Origin: Nostoc sp. S13
Lineage (GTDB): Bacteria; Cyanobacteriota; Cyanobacteriia; Cyanobacteriales; Nostocaceae
Assembly: GCF_029379315.1 (NCBI RefSeq)
Contig: NZ_JAQYWQ010000049.1
Span: forward strand, 1-47,149
Length of the DNA: 47,149 nucleotides
Direction: 5' to 3'
Shown here in pieces: positions 25,744 through 35,500 of this stretch. How positions within the stretch are numbered: position 1 is the first letter of the stretch; each line of letters opens with the position of its first letter. The position numbers were made by a program, and so were the translations under genes. The notes under the pieces were generated by a model. That model worked only from the letters and a program-made list of their open reading frames with translations, was not told the DNA's origin and did not search any database.

Positions 25744-27650
25744 AGCATCCCTTCTTCACAATCATCTGTGCTATTATCAGGCACATTCTTTTGTACTAAT
25801 GTTATCCGACAAGTGTTTTCAATACGTTTGGCTAGTTGAGCGATCGTTGGTAATTCAAATACAGTAATTAAAGGAATATTGATTGAAAAAGCGTTAAATA
25901 ATTGTGCAATAACTTCATTAACAAGTAGGGAATGACCCCCTAACTCAAAAAAGTTATCATGAATCCCAATTTCTTCTATTTCAAGAATTTGAGTCCAGAT
26001 GTCAACTAGTATCTGCTCAGTAGGAGTCTGAGGCAAAACTAAACTTTCTAACTGCGCTCTTTGCACCTGATTGAAAGCGGGTAAACCCAAACGGTCAACT
26101 TTGCCATTGGGCGTTAGGGGTAGCGCTTCTAAAGTCATAAAAGTTGAGGGAACCATGTAGTCTGGTAGGCTTTCTAAGAGCAGACTTCGTAGTTCTCGCA
26201 GTGAGAGTGTTTGTTGGGAAGCGAGCGGCACAATATACGCTCTTAGACCTAAATTATCAGGTGATGCAACGACAGCAGCCTCTCGGATGAGGTTGGTATT
26301 GATCAATGCCATTTCGACTTCCGAAACGTCGATGCGGTAGCCTCTAACTTTCACCTGGAAGTCTTTTCTGCCTAAGTGCAAAAGGCAGCCATCTGGCAAC
26401 ATACAGCCTAAGTCGCCCGTTTTATATAACAGCTTATTTTCTTCTTGGACATTTTTTAAAAGTACTGCTTCGGTCAAGTCTGGTCTTTGCCAATAACCAC
26501 AAAACAGATAACGACTTCTGACTACAATTTCACCAATCTGATTAAACTCAACTGGTTTACCTTGATCATCAATTAACAAAACCTCATGATCCTCAACTGC
26601 GTAGCCAGCTGGTACAGTACTGCCAATAATTTCCGTTTCCTGATCAACGAAGTACTGCCGAATTGGGCTAATTTCCGAACCTCCCAAATTGGCAACAAAA
26701 ATACAGTCATCAGAGAAATGCTGCTTGTAAAGTTCTACATCTTTTTTGTAGACTGTCTCACTCCCTACCTGAATCAGGCGCAGTTTGGGGAACTTCTCCT
26801 GTTGAGTTAAGGTGTTGACAAAATGGCGAAACATAGTCGCCACTGCAAAAAAGATGGTTATTTCTTGCTGGTTCAGCCAGCTACTTAAACCTATTAGCCC
26901 TTCTTGTTTAACGTCATATGGCAGAAGAGTTGCACCATTGAGCAACGAGCAGAAGATATCCCTCACAGCACCAGCAAAATTTGGGGAGTACAAAAGCGCT
27001 AGCCTGTCATTGGCACAAATATGACCGCTGTTGGTATAGTTCATCGTCAGATGCAGAACATAACGATGGTTTTGGATTACGCCTTTGGGCTGCCCTGTTG
27101 AGCCAGAGGTATAAATGATGTAGGCAAAATTATCTGGTTGCAGAGGTAAATCTAGATTTTCACAAGAAATGCTGGAATCTATCTCGTCAATATTGAGTAT
27201 TTCTAATCCACTAATTTGCAATTTTTTAGCAAATGAGATATTTCTGCTATCTGTTAGTAATAAACCCGCTTGTGAATCTTCCAGAATATAGCTAATCCTT
27301 GCTTGTGGCAGCGAGGGATCTAGTAGTACATAAAACTTACCAACTTTCAATACACCCAGAATTGCAGCAATTATCGGAGCACCACTCTCAAATAACATTG
27401 CAATCGGTTCTACTTGGCAATCGCGCTTGATTAAAATGGCCCTAGCTATCCGATTGGCGAACTGATTCAGGGCATTATATGTGAACACATGCTCCCCAGT
27501 CTTAACAGCAATCTGCTCAGGATGCATATCTACTTGTTTTTGAAAGCGCTCAGGAACCGATAGTTCAACATCTTTCTTGTCGAACTTTATAAAAGGGTTA
27601 TTTGGGTGGACATTATGTCTCTGAATTAACTGTTGCAAAGAGTTATTCAT
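25740..27650 (-). CDS. NRPS loading protein A-T, A domain lacking the alpha-amine-binding Asp
   Basis: The 636-residue protein has an adenylation domain (about 30-525) and a carrier domain with Ser574 (FFELGGHSLL), with no condensation domain, so it should start the chain. A3 (YTSGSTGQPKG), A7 (YKTGDLG), A8 (VKVRGYRID) and A10 (NGKVDR, Lys517) are normal. The A4 region reads PNFAGAVRDIF, so Ala226 occupies the place of GrsA Asp235, which normally pairs with the substrate alpha-amine. A5 reads LGGSE instead of YGPTE. Established work links loss of Asp235 with substrates lacking a free alpha-amine (aryl, hydroxy, keto, beta-amino or other acids). The starter is therefore inferred not to be an ordinary alpha-amino acid. 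The stop codon overlaps the next NRPS start (ATGA), supporting sequential action. Confidence 0.9.
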   Translation of the reverse strand: MNNSLQQLIQRHNVHPNNPFIKFDKKDVELSVPERFQKQVDMHPEQIAVKTGEHVFTYNALNQFANRIARAILIKRDCQVEPIAMLFESGAPIIAAILGVLKVGKFYVLLDPSLPQARISYILEDSQAGLLLTDSRNISFAKKLQISGLEILNIDEIDSSISCENLDLPLQPDNFAYIIYTSGSTGQPKGVIQNHRYVLHLTMNYTNSGHICANDRLALLYSPNFAGAVRDIFCSLLNGATLLPYDVKQEGLIGLSSWLNQQEITIFFAVATMFRHFVNTLTQQEKFPKLRLIQVGSETVYKKDVELYKQHFSDDCIFVANLGGSEISPIRQYFVDQETEIIGSTVPAGYAVEDHEVLLIDDQGKPVEFNQIGEIVVRSRYLFCGYWQRPDLTEAVLLKNVQEENKLLYKTGDLGCMLPDGCLLHLGRKDFQVKVRGYRIDVSEVEMALINTNLIREAAVVASPDNLGLRAYIVPLASQQTLSLRELRSLLLESLPDYMVPSTFMTLEALPLTPNGKVDRLGLPAFNQVQRAQLESLVLPQTPTEQILVDIWTQILEIEEIGIHDNFFELGGHSLLVNEVIAQLFNAFSINIPLITVFELPTIAQLAKRIENTCRITLVQKNVPDNSTDDCEEGML

Positions 27651-27691
27651 CGTTGATTTTCATGATTAGGGCTATTTAATTTTTCTCGGCG

Positions 27692-28681
27692 TTAATGACT
27701 GACTGTCCTCAAATGCTGCAAGGATTTAAGTCTACTATTCAAAGTTAGTGTTACAGGATCAATAATTTCCACTTTTGATAAGAACCCCTTCAATTGCTTA
27801 GAAGAATTAGTTTTCAACCATTCCAGCAAGTAGGGAATTTCGCTACATCCAGCGATGATACAGTCAACATTAGGCTGGAGCTTGAGTAGTTCAGCGAAAA
27901 AATGTTCACCGACTTTACAAGCAAAATTGTAGTCAGAAGTTTTTACTCCTTGATAAATAGATTGCATTAATATTGATTGCAACTCATCGTTGGGTTCTAA
28001 GTAAACAATGCCCACTTTTTGAAGTGGTCGAGAGTAAACACACCCTAGTCGCGTTGCTGTAGTACATAGAATTAAAGGCTGACAAAAGTTTCGTTGTTGC
28101 AAGTGCTGTATTGTAGTGTCAATTAAAGAGATCCATTGTAGTCTGAAAAAAATCTTTGAATAATTAAGCAGGAGTTGCTGCATCACTTCAGGTAAGAAAT
28201 AATGAGCGCCATTGCACAGAACGATCAACTCAACAGGTTCAACCCTAGAGCAAATATACTGCATTGCTTCTCGGATAGCGATCGCCAACATGATCGCTAA
28301 ATCCGGCTCTTGAGATGCACCAATTTGAGTCTTTTGTTGAATGGCGGTAGTCCGATTAGGCAGTGAACAAGCTTGAAACAGAACAATTTCCCTACTGTTC
28401 TGGAACATCTGACAGGCTACCTCAAAAGCTCCCAAACCTGCTAGAGGCCCCATTCCGCCCAACAATAGTAAAGCAGGCGCTTGAGTCTGTTTTGGTCTCA
28501 GCACAATCACTTCATTGGGGTAACTTTGATCCTCAACAGGCTCTGAGCGTAGCTTTTTGTTTTGAGCGATCGTATACAGATGTTGTCGAAAATCTAAAGT
28601 TGCAGCAATAGCTTGTTGAGCATTGTCAAAAAAATGTTGATCTTGAGGTTTAAGACACGGATAGCAGATGTTTTGCTGCAT
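27692..28681 (-). CDS. Aspartate/glutamate racemase-family protein
   Basis: This 329-residue protein shows the Asp/Glu/hydantoin racemase landmarks: LLLLGGMGPLAGLGAFE (residues 71-87), LCNGAHYF with Cys156, and IIAGCSEIPYLL with Cys279. Cys156 and Cys279 match the two catalytic cysteines that remove and add the alpha-proton. The usual CNTAH is CNGAH here, a Thr-to-Gly change in the active-site loop. An N-terminal extension of about 70 residues is not typical of the roughly 230-residue family. The racemase McyF sits in microcystin clusters, so this one may supply a D-amino acid, consistent with the absence of epimerase domains in the NRPSs; its substrate could differ. It starts inside the 3' end of the HDO gene (32-base overlap) and precedes the loading protein by 41 bases. 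Confidence 0.8.
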   Translation of the reverse strand: MQQNICYPCLKPQDQHFFDNAQQAIAATLDFRQHLYTIAQNKKLRSEPVEDQSYPNEVIVLRPKQTQAPALLLLGGMGPLAGLGAFEVACQMFQNSREIVLFQACSLPNRTTAIQQKTQIGASQEPDLAIMLAIAIREAMQYICSRVEPVELIVLCNGAHYFLPEVMQQLLLNYSKIFFRLQWISLIDTTIQHLQQRNFCQPLILCTTATRLGCVYSRPLQKVGIVYLEPNDELQSILMQSIYQGVKTSDYNFACKVGEHFFAELLKLQPNVDCIIAGCSEIPYLLEWLKTNSSKQLKGFLSKVEIIDPVTLTLNSRLKSLQHLRTVSH

Positions 28682-29504
28682 TTATTTCTTGTCTCATCTC
28701 TATAGTTAGTGCTTCCATTACAGTACCTAACCGAGTCAGGTACTCCTTAAATAAAAGTTTTGCCTGTGTATAGTCAATTGGAGTATTAGTAGCTTTGCTA
28801 TACTCATTCAAGGCTTTGACGACCACTTGAAAGTGAGCCACTTCCGTTTCGTCTGCAACATGAACACCGATATAGAACAGAGCTTTCTTTTTTTCTTCAG
28901 GGGAAAAGTGGTAATACTTCTCAATTAATTCTGAAAAAGCAAATAAGCCTCGCGTATACTCCCCGTGGTTGTAAATTTCTGAGAACATATTTGTGAATAA
29001 CCCCTTGTAAATATCATTTACCACCATGTTGTGATATATCCATTTCTTAAAATCACCCGCTTGGGGTAAACAATATTCATCTAATTGCCAAGGGTAATTT
29101 CCTAAAAAGCTGTTAGCAAAATCTTCATAGAGTGCAGCGTGAGTTACACCCTCGTAGTCTAATCCCAAATCTTCATGACTAGTTTCAGCATTGAAGGCGC
29201 TAGCTAATAATAATTGTTCCCGTTCTTGAGAATCTCTGGTTAAAGCAAGACGTTGTAAACGGCAAGATAGACCATATATACCTAACATTTTCAAGTGCGT
29301 AGCTTTCCAGGAATTAAAGAATGTAGCTAGCATTTTGCTTGACCAGGAATGGGTAGGTAACAGCTCAAAAAAGTTTTCACAATGTTGCAGTGCTTCGCTT
29401 GCTTCCAAGAAACTCTGACTCAAAGCCTGTTGCAACTTTTCGTCAGAAACCATGTTGATAATACTGCTAACCGTACTGATAATGCTAGATGTTGACGCGC
29501 TCAT
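28650..29504 (-). CDS. Haem-oxygenase-like diiron (HDO) family protein, first gene of the NRPS/PKS operon
   Basis: The 284-residue, all-helical protein carries a pattern expected for haem-oxygenase-like diiron oxidases (the SznF central domain, BesC, UndA and AetD group). Likely metal ligands are Glu107 and His122 (NAETSHEDLGLDYEGVTH), Glu192 (FAFSELIEKY), and His215, Asp218/Glu219 and His224 in the HVADETEVAH motif. HDO enzymes do N-oxygenation, C-C or C-N cleavage, or nitrile formation on amino-acid substrates. As the first gene of the operon, next to a racemase and an A-T protein with an unusual A domain, it is a good candidate for making or tailoring the starter unit. The family call rests on the spacing of these residues; the reaction is not predictable. 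A related frameshifted gene lies at 36932-37740. Confidence 0.6.
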   Translation of the reverse strand: MSASTSSIISTVSSIINMVSDEKLQQALSQSFLEASEALQHCENFFELLPTHSWSSKMLATFFNSWKATHLKMLGIYGLSCRLQRLALTRDSQEREQLLLASAFNAETSHEDLGLDYEGVTHAALYEDFANSFLGNYPWQLDEYCLPQAGDFKKWIYHNMVVNDIYKGLFTNMFSEIYNHGEYTRGLFAFSELIEKYYHFSPEEKKKALFYIGVHVADETEVAHFQVVVKALNEYSKATNTPIDYTQAKLLFKEYLTRLGTVMEALTIEMRQEINAAKHLLSVS

Positions 29505-30049
29505 AAAAATAGATGTTAAAGGTTAAAGACTCCCTTTTTGCCAGAAAGATTGTATCAATCTCTTTCAAGCTAATATTGAGCGTATTTTTCAGGTTGTCAG
29601 CAATAAAATCCATTACAAAAATTCATACTTACAAAGGTTTAGAAATTCTCATATAAACGAATAAAAACCAAAAAAGTAAATATGAATTTTTTGGATAACT
29701 TTTGCAAATACCCTTGCTCTAGAAGTTTATTAAAGCATTTTCATTTGAAATCAAACAAGTACATAAATGTCATATATTTATCTCTGCTGTAAAATATTTT
29801 TAGTTAGTGCATCACAGATTAGTTTTTTGTCAATATATAAGTATCACAACTTTGAACATACAATGTCATAAATATTATTTTTACACATATAATGAATAAT
29901 TTGTCAATAGACAAAAATCATAATTTTAGTTAAAATGTATTAATTTTGATAACAAAAAATTAAATATAAATTATTAATTAAATATTGCTATATTGAGAGA
30001 GAATTCATTGTAGGCGGTAGTTTATTGTTATTTAAACTAGCTCAAAACA
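29505..30049. promoter_or_regulatory. AT-rich divergent intergenic region, likely holding the NRPS/PKS operon promoter
   Basis: This 545-bp region separates the start of the minus-strand biosynthetic operon (29504) from the plus-strand pentapeptide gene (30050). It is markedly AT-rich, with no credible ORF and no RNA gene. The operon promoter must lie here or upstream of it, because all genes from 29504 to about 6475 run in one direction with short gaps. I could not pick out a convincing -35/-10 pair or an operator. Confidence 0.45.
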
Positions 30050-30973
30050 ATGATTGCCCAAGAAATTATCAAACGCTATGCAGCTAAGGAAAGAGATTTT
30101 CAACACCTGAATTTAAGCCAGATTTATTTGCAGGGTGTTGATTTTAGTGGTGTTGATTTTAGCTATGCTAACCTAAGTAGTGCCAATCTCAGTGAGGCTA
30201 ACTTGAGTTGTGCCACCCTGGTTTGGACAGATTTAAATCGAGCGGACTTCCAAAAAGCCAATTTGCAAAACGCAAATCTATTAAATGTGAGTTTATTGTG
30301 GGCAAACTTGAGTCACGCTACTCTAATTAGAGCGAACTTAAGCGGTGCTCACTTAAATTATGCCAAGCTTGATTCTGTCTGCTTACGAGAGGCAAATTTA
30401 ACAGATACTGATTTAGAAAATGCTTGTTTGACTCAAGCAGACTTAACTGGGGCAAATTTGTTTAAAGCAAGTCTCAAAGCCACAGATTGCACTGGCGCTA
30501 AGTTTGATGATGCCAACCTTCGCCAATCCAATTGGGAAGGGGCGATTTTATGTGCTGCTTCTTTACAACGAGTTGATTTGGAAGGAGCGCAATTACAGGA
30601 TACTATTTTAAAGGGAGGTGACTTAACAGAATCAGATTTAATTAAAGCGGACTTGAGTAGTGCAGATTTGAGTGATGCAATTTTACGTCAAGCTGCCTTA
30701 GAGTTAGCCTGTTTATTTAATGCAGACTTGAGTCGTGCTGATTTAAAGTTAGCTTCTTTGTTTAACGCCAACTTAGAGGAGGCGGTTTTAAATGGGGCAA
30801 ATTTGAGTGATAGTGATTTAAGACACGTAAATTTCACAAATACCCAATTAGAGTTGGTAAATTTTTCCGGTTCTCGCGTTAAGGGAGCGCTATTTACTGA
30901 TGCTATTGGGTTAACCCTTCAACAAAAGCAATGGTTGAAGAAAAATGGAGCATTGAATATTTCTGATTTGTAG
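30050..30973 (+). CDS. Pentapeptide-repeat protein
   Basis: After a short N-terminal lead (MIAQEIIKRYAAKERDFQHL), residues about 20-285 consist of tandem A(D/N)LXX pentapeptides such as ANLSS, ANLSE, ADFQK, ANLQN and ADLSS. These predict a right-handed quadrilateral beta-helix about 50 coils long in total pentapeptides. The C-terminal cap is LTLQQKQWLKKNGAL. There is no signal peptide or membrane segment, so it is probably cytoplasmic. Cyanobacteria hold many such proteins of unknown role; a minority elsewhere mimic DNA and protect gyrase. It faces away from the NRPS operon across the shared intergenic region. I see no specific evidence that it gives self-protection. The start ATG follows CTCAAAACA without a strong ribosome-binding site. 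Confidence 0.85.
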   Translation: MIAQEIIKRYAAKERDFQHLNLSQIYLQGVDFSGVDFSYANLSSANLSEANLSCATLVWTDLNRADFQKANLQNANLLNVSLLWANLSHATLIRANLSGAHLNYAKLDSVCLREANLTDTDLENACLTQADLTGANLFKASLKATDCTGAKFDDANLRQSNWEGAILCAASLQRVDLEGAQLQDTILKGGDLTESDLIKADLSSADLSDAILRQAALELACLFNADLSRADLKLASLFNANLEEAVLNGANLSDSDLRHVNFTNTQLELVNFSGSRVKGALFTDAIGLTLQQKQWLKKNGALNISDL

Positions 30974-31101
30974 AAAGAATCTCACACTATGCCAAGAGAG
31001 GCGCAGAGAAGAAAAACAACAGAAATATTTAGTGTTCACAAACAATTTAGAATTGCTGTATAAAGAAATGGAGCTTTAAATACCTTTAGTTTTAAAGAGA
31101 G

Positions 31102-32460
31102 ATGAGGAGCATAGAACAAATTATCAAATGCACTGAAACATTAATTAATGATAAGACAGGAAAATCGCTATCATTTATTCAAAAAGCTGTCTTGTCAGCA
31201 TCTCTATTGGAAACAAAAAAAAATTATGCACAAATTGCTATAGAAAACAACTACTCAGAAAACTATATTAGGCAATTGGTTGCTCCTAAATTGTGGCAAT
31301 TACTTTCTAATAGTCTTGGCGAGAAAGTTAATCGCACTAATTGTCGTGCTGTGCTAGAGCAACGACTAAATAATTCATCTTTGCAAACAATATCTCAGCC
31401 TACACATATGTGGCAAAAGATAAATTTAGAACCTCCAGATGGACAAGTCCCGCTTTCTTCTACCTTGTATATTGAGCGGGGTTTAGAACAAGTCTGTTAT
31501 CAAGCAATTCTTCAACCTCGTGCGTTTATCCACATCAAAGCGCCGCGAAAGATGGGGAAAACTTCTTTAATGACTAGAATCCTTGCTTATGGTAGTTCGC
31601 ATGGTTATCATACTGTAAGGTTAAGTTTACATCGTGCTGAAACAGAAATTTTTAGCTCATTAGAAAAATTTTTACGCTGGTTTTGTGCAAATGTTACTCA
31701 TCAGTTAGGAATAAAGTCGAAGCTAGAGGAATATTGGGACGAGGATATGGGTGATTTGATGAATTGTACTATCTATTTTCAAGGGTATGTTTTACAGGAA
31801 ATCAATACTCCCTTAATCTTAGCGTTAGATGAAGTGAATAAGTTGTTTGAATATCCTCAATTGACTCGTGATTTCTTGGGACTATTGCGCTCATGGTATG
31901 AAGAAACTAGAGATATATCAATTTGGCAAAAGTTACGATTGTTAATTGTTAAATCTACCGATATTTATATTAATTTAGATATTAATAAATCTCCTTTTAA
32001 TGTAGGATTAACAATTGATTTGCCTGCTTTTATAAGATTGCAGTTAGAGGATTTAGCCCAACGTCACGGACTCCAACTTACAGCATTGCAATTTGAACAA
32101 TTAATGGCGCTTACAGGAGGATTTCCTTACTTGGTGCGACTAGCATTTTATCATAGCGTTCAACATCAAATTCCTGTGGACGATATACTACAAGATGCCA
32201 CGAATGATACTGGAATTTTTAGTGAGCATTTGCACAATCAGTTACACTCTCTTCTGCAAAGTCCTGATTTTGTTGATGCTTTTCAACAGGTTATCAGGTC
32301 AACTGTACCGATTACCTTAGAGCAAGAAGTAGCATTTAAGTTAAAAAGTTTAGGGCTGATATATCTAGAAAATAAAACTGCAACAGTTAGTTGTGGGTTA
32401 TATAGAGAGTATTTTAGTCATTACTTTATTAATAAAACAGCAATTTTAAATCATTCGTAA
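31102..32460 (+). CDS. vMAP-type N-terminal HTH plus AAA-like (AAA_35) ATPase
   Basis: The 452-residue protein starts with a helix-turn-helix-like domain (about 5-90: LSFIQKAVLSASLLETKKNY then IAIENNYSENYIRQLV) resembling the N-terminal domain of vWA-MoxR-associated proteins. An AAA-like NTPase follows, with Walker A APRKMGKTSLM (Lys153), Walker B LILALDEVNKLF (about 248-259), and the family's downstream GGFPYLVRLAFYH motif. Proteins of this form are common in cyanobacteria near CHAT, CHASE2 and WD40 proteins and are proposed conflict or signalling ATPases. The CHASE2 protein at 42469-45462 has a related AAA_35 domain. No membrane segment is present. The gene is followed after 76 bases by the large adhesin gene on the same strand. 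Confidence 0.8.
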   Translation: MRSIEQIIKCTETLINDKTGKSLSFIQKAVLSASLLETKKNYAQIAIENNYSENYIRQLVAPKLWQLLSNSLGEKVNRTNCRAVLEQRLNNSSLQTISQPTHMWQKINLEPPDGQVPLSSTLYIERGLEQVCYQAILQPRAFIHIKAPRKMGKTSLMTRILAYGSSHGYHTVRLSLHRAETEIFSSLEKFLRWFCANVTHQLGIKSKLEEYWDEDMGDLMNCTIYFQGYVLQEINTPLILALDEVNKLFEYPQLTRDFLGLLRSWYEETRDISIWQKLRLLIVKSTDIYINLDINKSPFNVGLTIDLPAFIRLQLEDLAQRHGLQLTALQFEQLMALTGGFPYLVRLAFYHSVQHQIPVDDILQDATNDTGIFSEHLHNQLHSLLQSPDFVDAFQQVIRSTVPITLEQEVAFKLKSLGLIYLENKTATVSCGLYREYFSHYFINKTAILNHS

Positions 32461-32536
32461 TAAACAATAACACAAGATTACCGACTTATTTAAGAAGTTG
32501 GGGATCTGTAAATTTGAATAAAAAATAAGTTGACTT

Positions 32537-35500
32537 ATGTTGAAAGTAGTAAATATTTCTAGACAGTACTCTTGGTATTTGAAAATATACATAATCTTAT
32601 TTTTTAGTAATATATTTACTTATTTTCTTAACGATTTTCACCCAGCTAACGCTCAAATAATACCCGATAACACTTTAGGAACCGAAAAATCTACCATTAC
32701 ACCTCAAAATCTTCATGAATTAATTGGTGGAGGTGCAATTCGGGGTGAAAATCTTTTCCATAGTTTTCAAGAATTCAATGTAAATCAAGGACAGCAGGTT
32801 TATTTTACTAATCCGGCGGGCATTAATAACATCTTCACTCGCGTTACCGGAAATCATATATCTAAGATTTTCGGCACATTAGGTATAGATGGTACCGCGA
32901 ATTTATTTTTGATTAATCCTAATGGGATTATTTTTGGTAAAAATGCTCGGTTAGATATCGCAGGTTCTTTCGTCGCTAGTACTGCAAATGCAATTAGATT
33001 AGGAGAAAATGGGTTATTTAGTGCAACAGAACCGCAAAATAGTAATTTACTCACAATTCAGCCAACAGCTTTATTTTCTAATGCCTTGCACCAACCGCAA
33101 GCAGAGATTAGTGTAGAAGGAAATTTAACAATAGGTAGTAGACAAACTCTTACGTTACAAGGAGATATTGTTACTAACACAGGTTCTTTGACTGTACCAG
33201 GGGGAACGGTGCAGATTTTAGGAAATCAGGTGAGCTTATTAAATAATTCCACTATTAATACTGATGCTATTAATAATGGTAATGGTGGCACTGTAATTAT
33301 TAAAGCAAATGATCTAACCCGTTTTGAGGGTAATATTAGTGCTCGTGGCGGTGACAATTCTGGGAACGGTGGTTTTGTAGAAGTATCAGGTGTCAGAGTG
33401 GAATTTGCTGGTACTGTGGATACTAGTGCTGCAAATGGTTTTGGTAGATTACTGCTTGACCCGAAAGATATTCTGATTCAAGCAGGGGGCACTGTTAGCG
33501 GTCAAAGTTTGAGCCAAGCGCTAGCACTTAATAATGTCAGTTTACAGGCTAATAATGATATTACTGTTGATGATGATATCACAGGCATTAGGGCAAATAA
33601 TCTTAACTTAGAAGCGGGGCGATCGCTCGTCATTAATCCCAACCGCAGTATTATTCTCAATGGTGGTAATTTTAACGCCAAAATTAACGATGAAAATGCG
33701 ATCGCAACCCTTAGAGATCCTGGAGTGGCGCAGTTTCTCATGAACCCAGGTTCCCAAATCCTCACCAATGGCGGGAATGCAACAATTACATCAGGAAAGT
33801 TTGGCCAAACCAGTCAAATTCATACTACCGATGCATCTATCATTTCTGCGAAAAGTAACGGGAATGGTGGCAACATTGCCCTAAACGCCATCAATGATAT
33901 TACAACTGGTAATTTAATTAGTGGGTTTTTCAACATACCCAATATCATCGACTCCATAAATAGCGGTGACATCACTATCAACAGCACCGCAGGCGAAATT
34001 ACTACTACTAATTATCTGTTAGCTAATGCCCAACAGCAAGCAGGAGACATTTCCTTGTCAGCCGCAGGTAATCTTAGCCTCAATGCCGCAGGAGACTTTC
34101 CTCGTTCGGGTAATATCGCTTCTATTGGAGACACACCAGGGAAAATTACATTTACTAGTGGTAATATCCTCTCTGGTAAAAATATTCGCATCATCAATGC
34201 AAACCTAGGTGCTGACAGAGGCAATGATATCACCCTTACCGCCGGCTCAATCTTTCTGGACACTACATCTATTTTCGCCCTGGCTAGGGGTAAAGGTCGA
34301 GGAGGAAATATGATCCTCAATGCTACAGATGATGTAGTAATGCGGACAAGCGATATTGGTACAAATTCTGATGCGGCGTTGGCTGTAAATCTTCCTACTG
34401 GTGCTAGCGGCGATGCTGGGGATTTTACTCTCAATGCTCGTCGGTTGAGCATTAGCCAAGATCCAACAGCTTTTTTCCCTTTTAGAGCAACTTCCATAGG
34501 TACTGGTACTGACGCAAACACAACGGGTAATGCCGGGAATTTAACAATCAATGCTTCAGAATCCGTAGAAGTTACCGGTCGTCAACCCACAACCCCAATA
34601 CTTACTCCTAGTCAATTGGTGAGCCAACTTCTACAAGGAACAGGAGTAGGTATAAGCACAAATGCTTTCGGGAGTGGCAACTCTGGCAAACTAACAGTTA
34701 ATACTGAGCGCTTAGTGCTTCGAGATACAGGTGGAATTACCACGTTCCCAGTATCAGGTAATGGCGGAGATTTAACAATTAATGCTACAGAAATATTGTT
34801 GCAGAATTTTGCTGGGATTCAAACAGCAACAGCTGGTTCAGGGCAAGCCGGGAATTTGACAATTAATGCTGATAATGTAACGCTCACCAATAGGTCGATA
34901 ATCGATGCAGCGGCGCTAGCTGGTACGGGCAATGCTGGCAACTTAACTTTATCAGTTAAACTACTAAATGTCCGTGATGGTTCCATCGTTTCCTCAGCAA
35001 CTACAGGAGAGGGGAATGCAGCAACATTAAATCTCAACGCTACTGACAAAGTAGAAGTGGTGGGGACTTTTGCAGATAATAGCAGTCTTCCTAGTGCGAT
35101 CGCAACGGCTTCCTTGAGTCCGATTGGTAATGCTGGGCCTTTAAATATTACGACTGGGGAGTTAATTGTCCACCAAGGGGGAGAGATTACCACTGGTACC
35201 GTTGGTAAAGGAAATGGCGCACCCATTACAATTAATACCCGCACGTTGCAATTAGATAACGGCAGAATTAACGCTTCTACAACTGGTGCTGGTAATGGAG
35301 GTGATATTACTATCAACGCCACCAAATCTGTAGAAGTTGCTGGAAATGGATTTGCAGACTTGCAAGAAAAAATTATCAATCCAGCTTATGCGGGTACTCT
35401 CAGCGTTAATAACTTTGACCAGGGAATCGTTGCTGTGAGTGCACGCCAAGGTAAAGCCGGAAATGTTGTAATTCAAACTCCGGATTTTCTTAGCCGCAAT

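Noticed and set aside
30050..30973. Pentapeptide protein as a self-resistance gene of the cluster
   Set aside because: It points away from the operon and shows no specific feature of gyrase-protecting Qnr/McbG proteins; such proteins are very common in cyanobacteria.
34012..34551. Long minus-strand frames inside the adhesin gene (also 34819-35379)
   Set aside because: They are antisense shadows of the repetitive beta-helix coding sequence: hydrophobic low-complexity translations that mirror the Gly/Asn-rich repeats.
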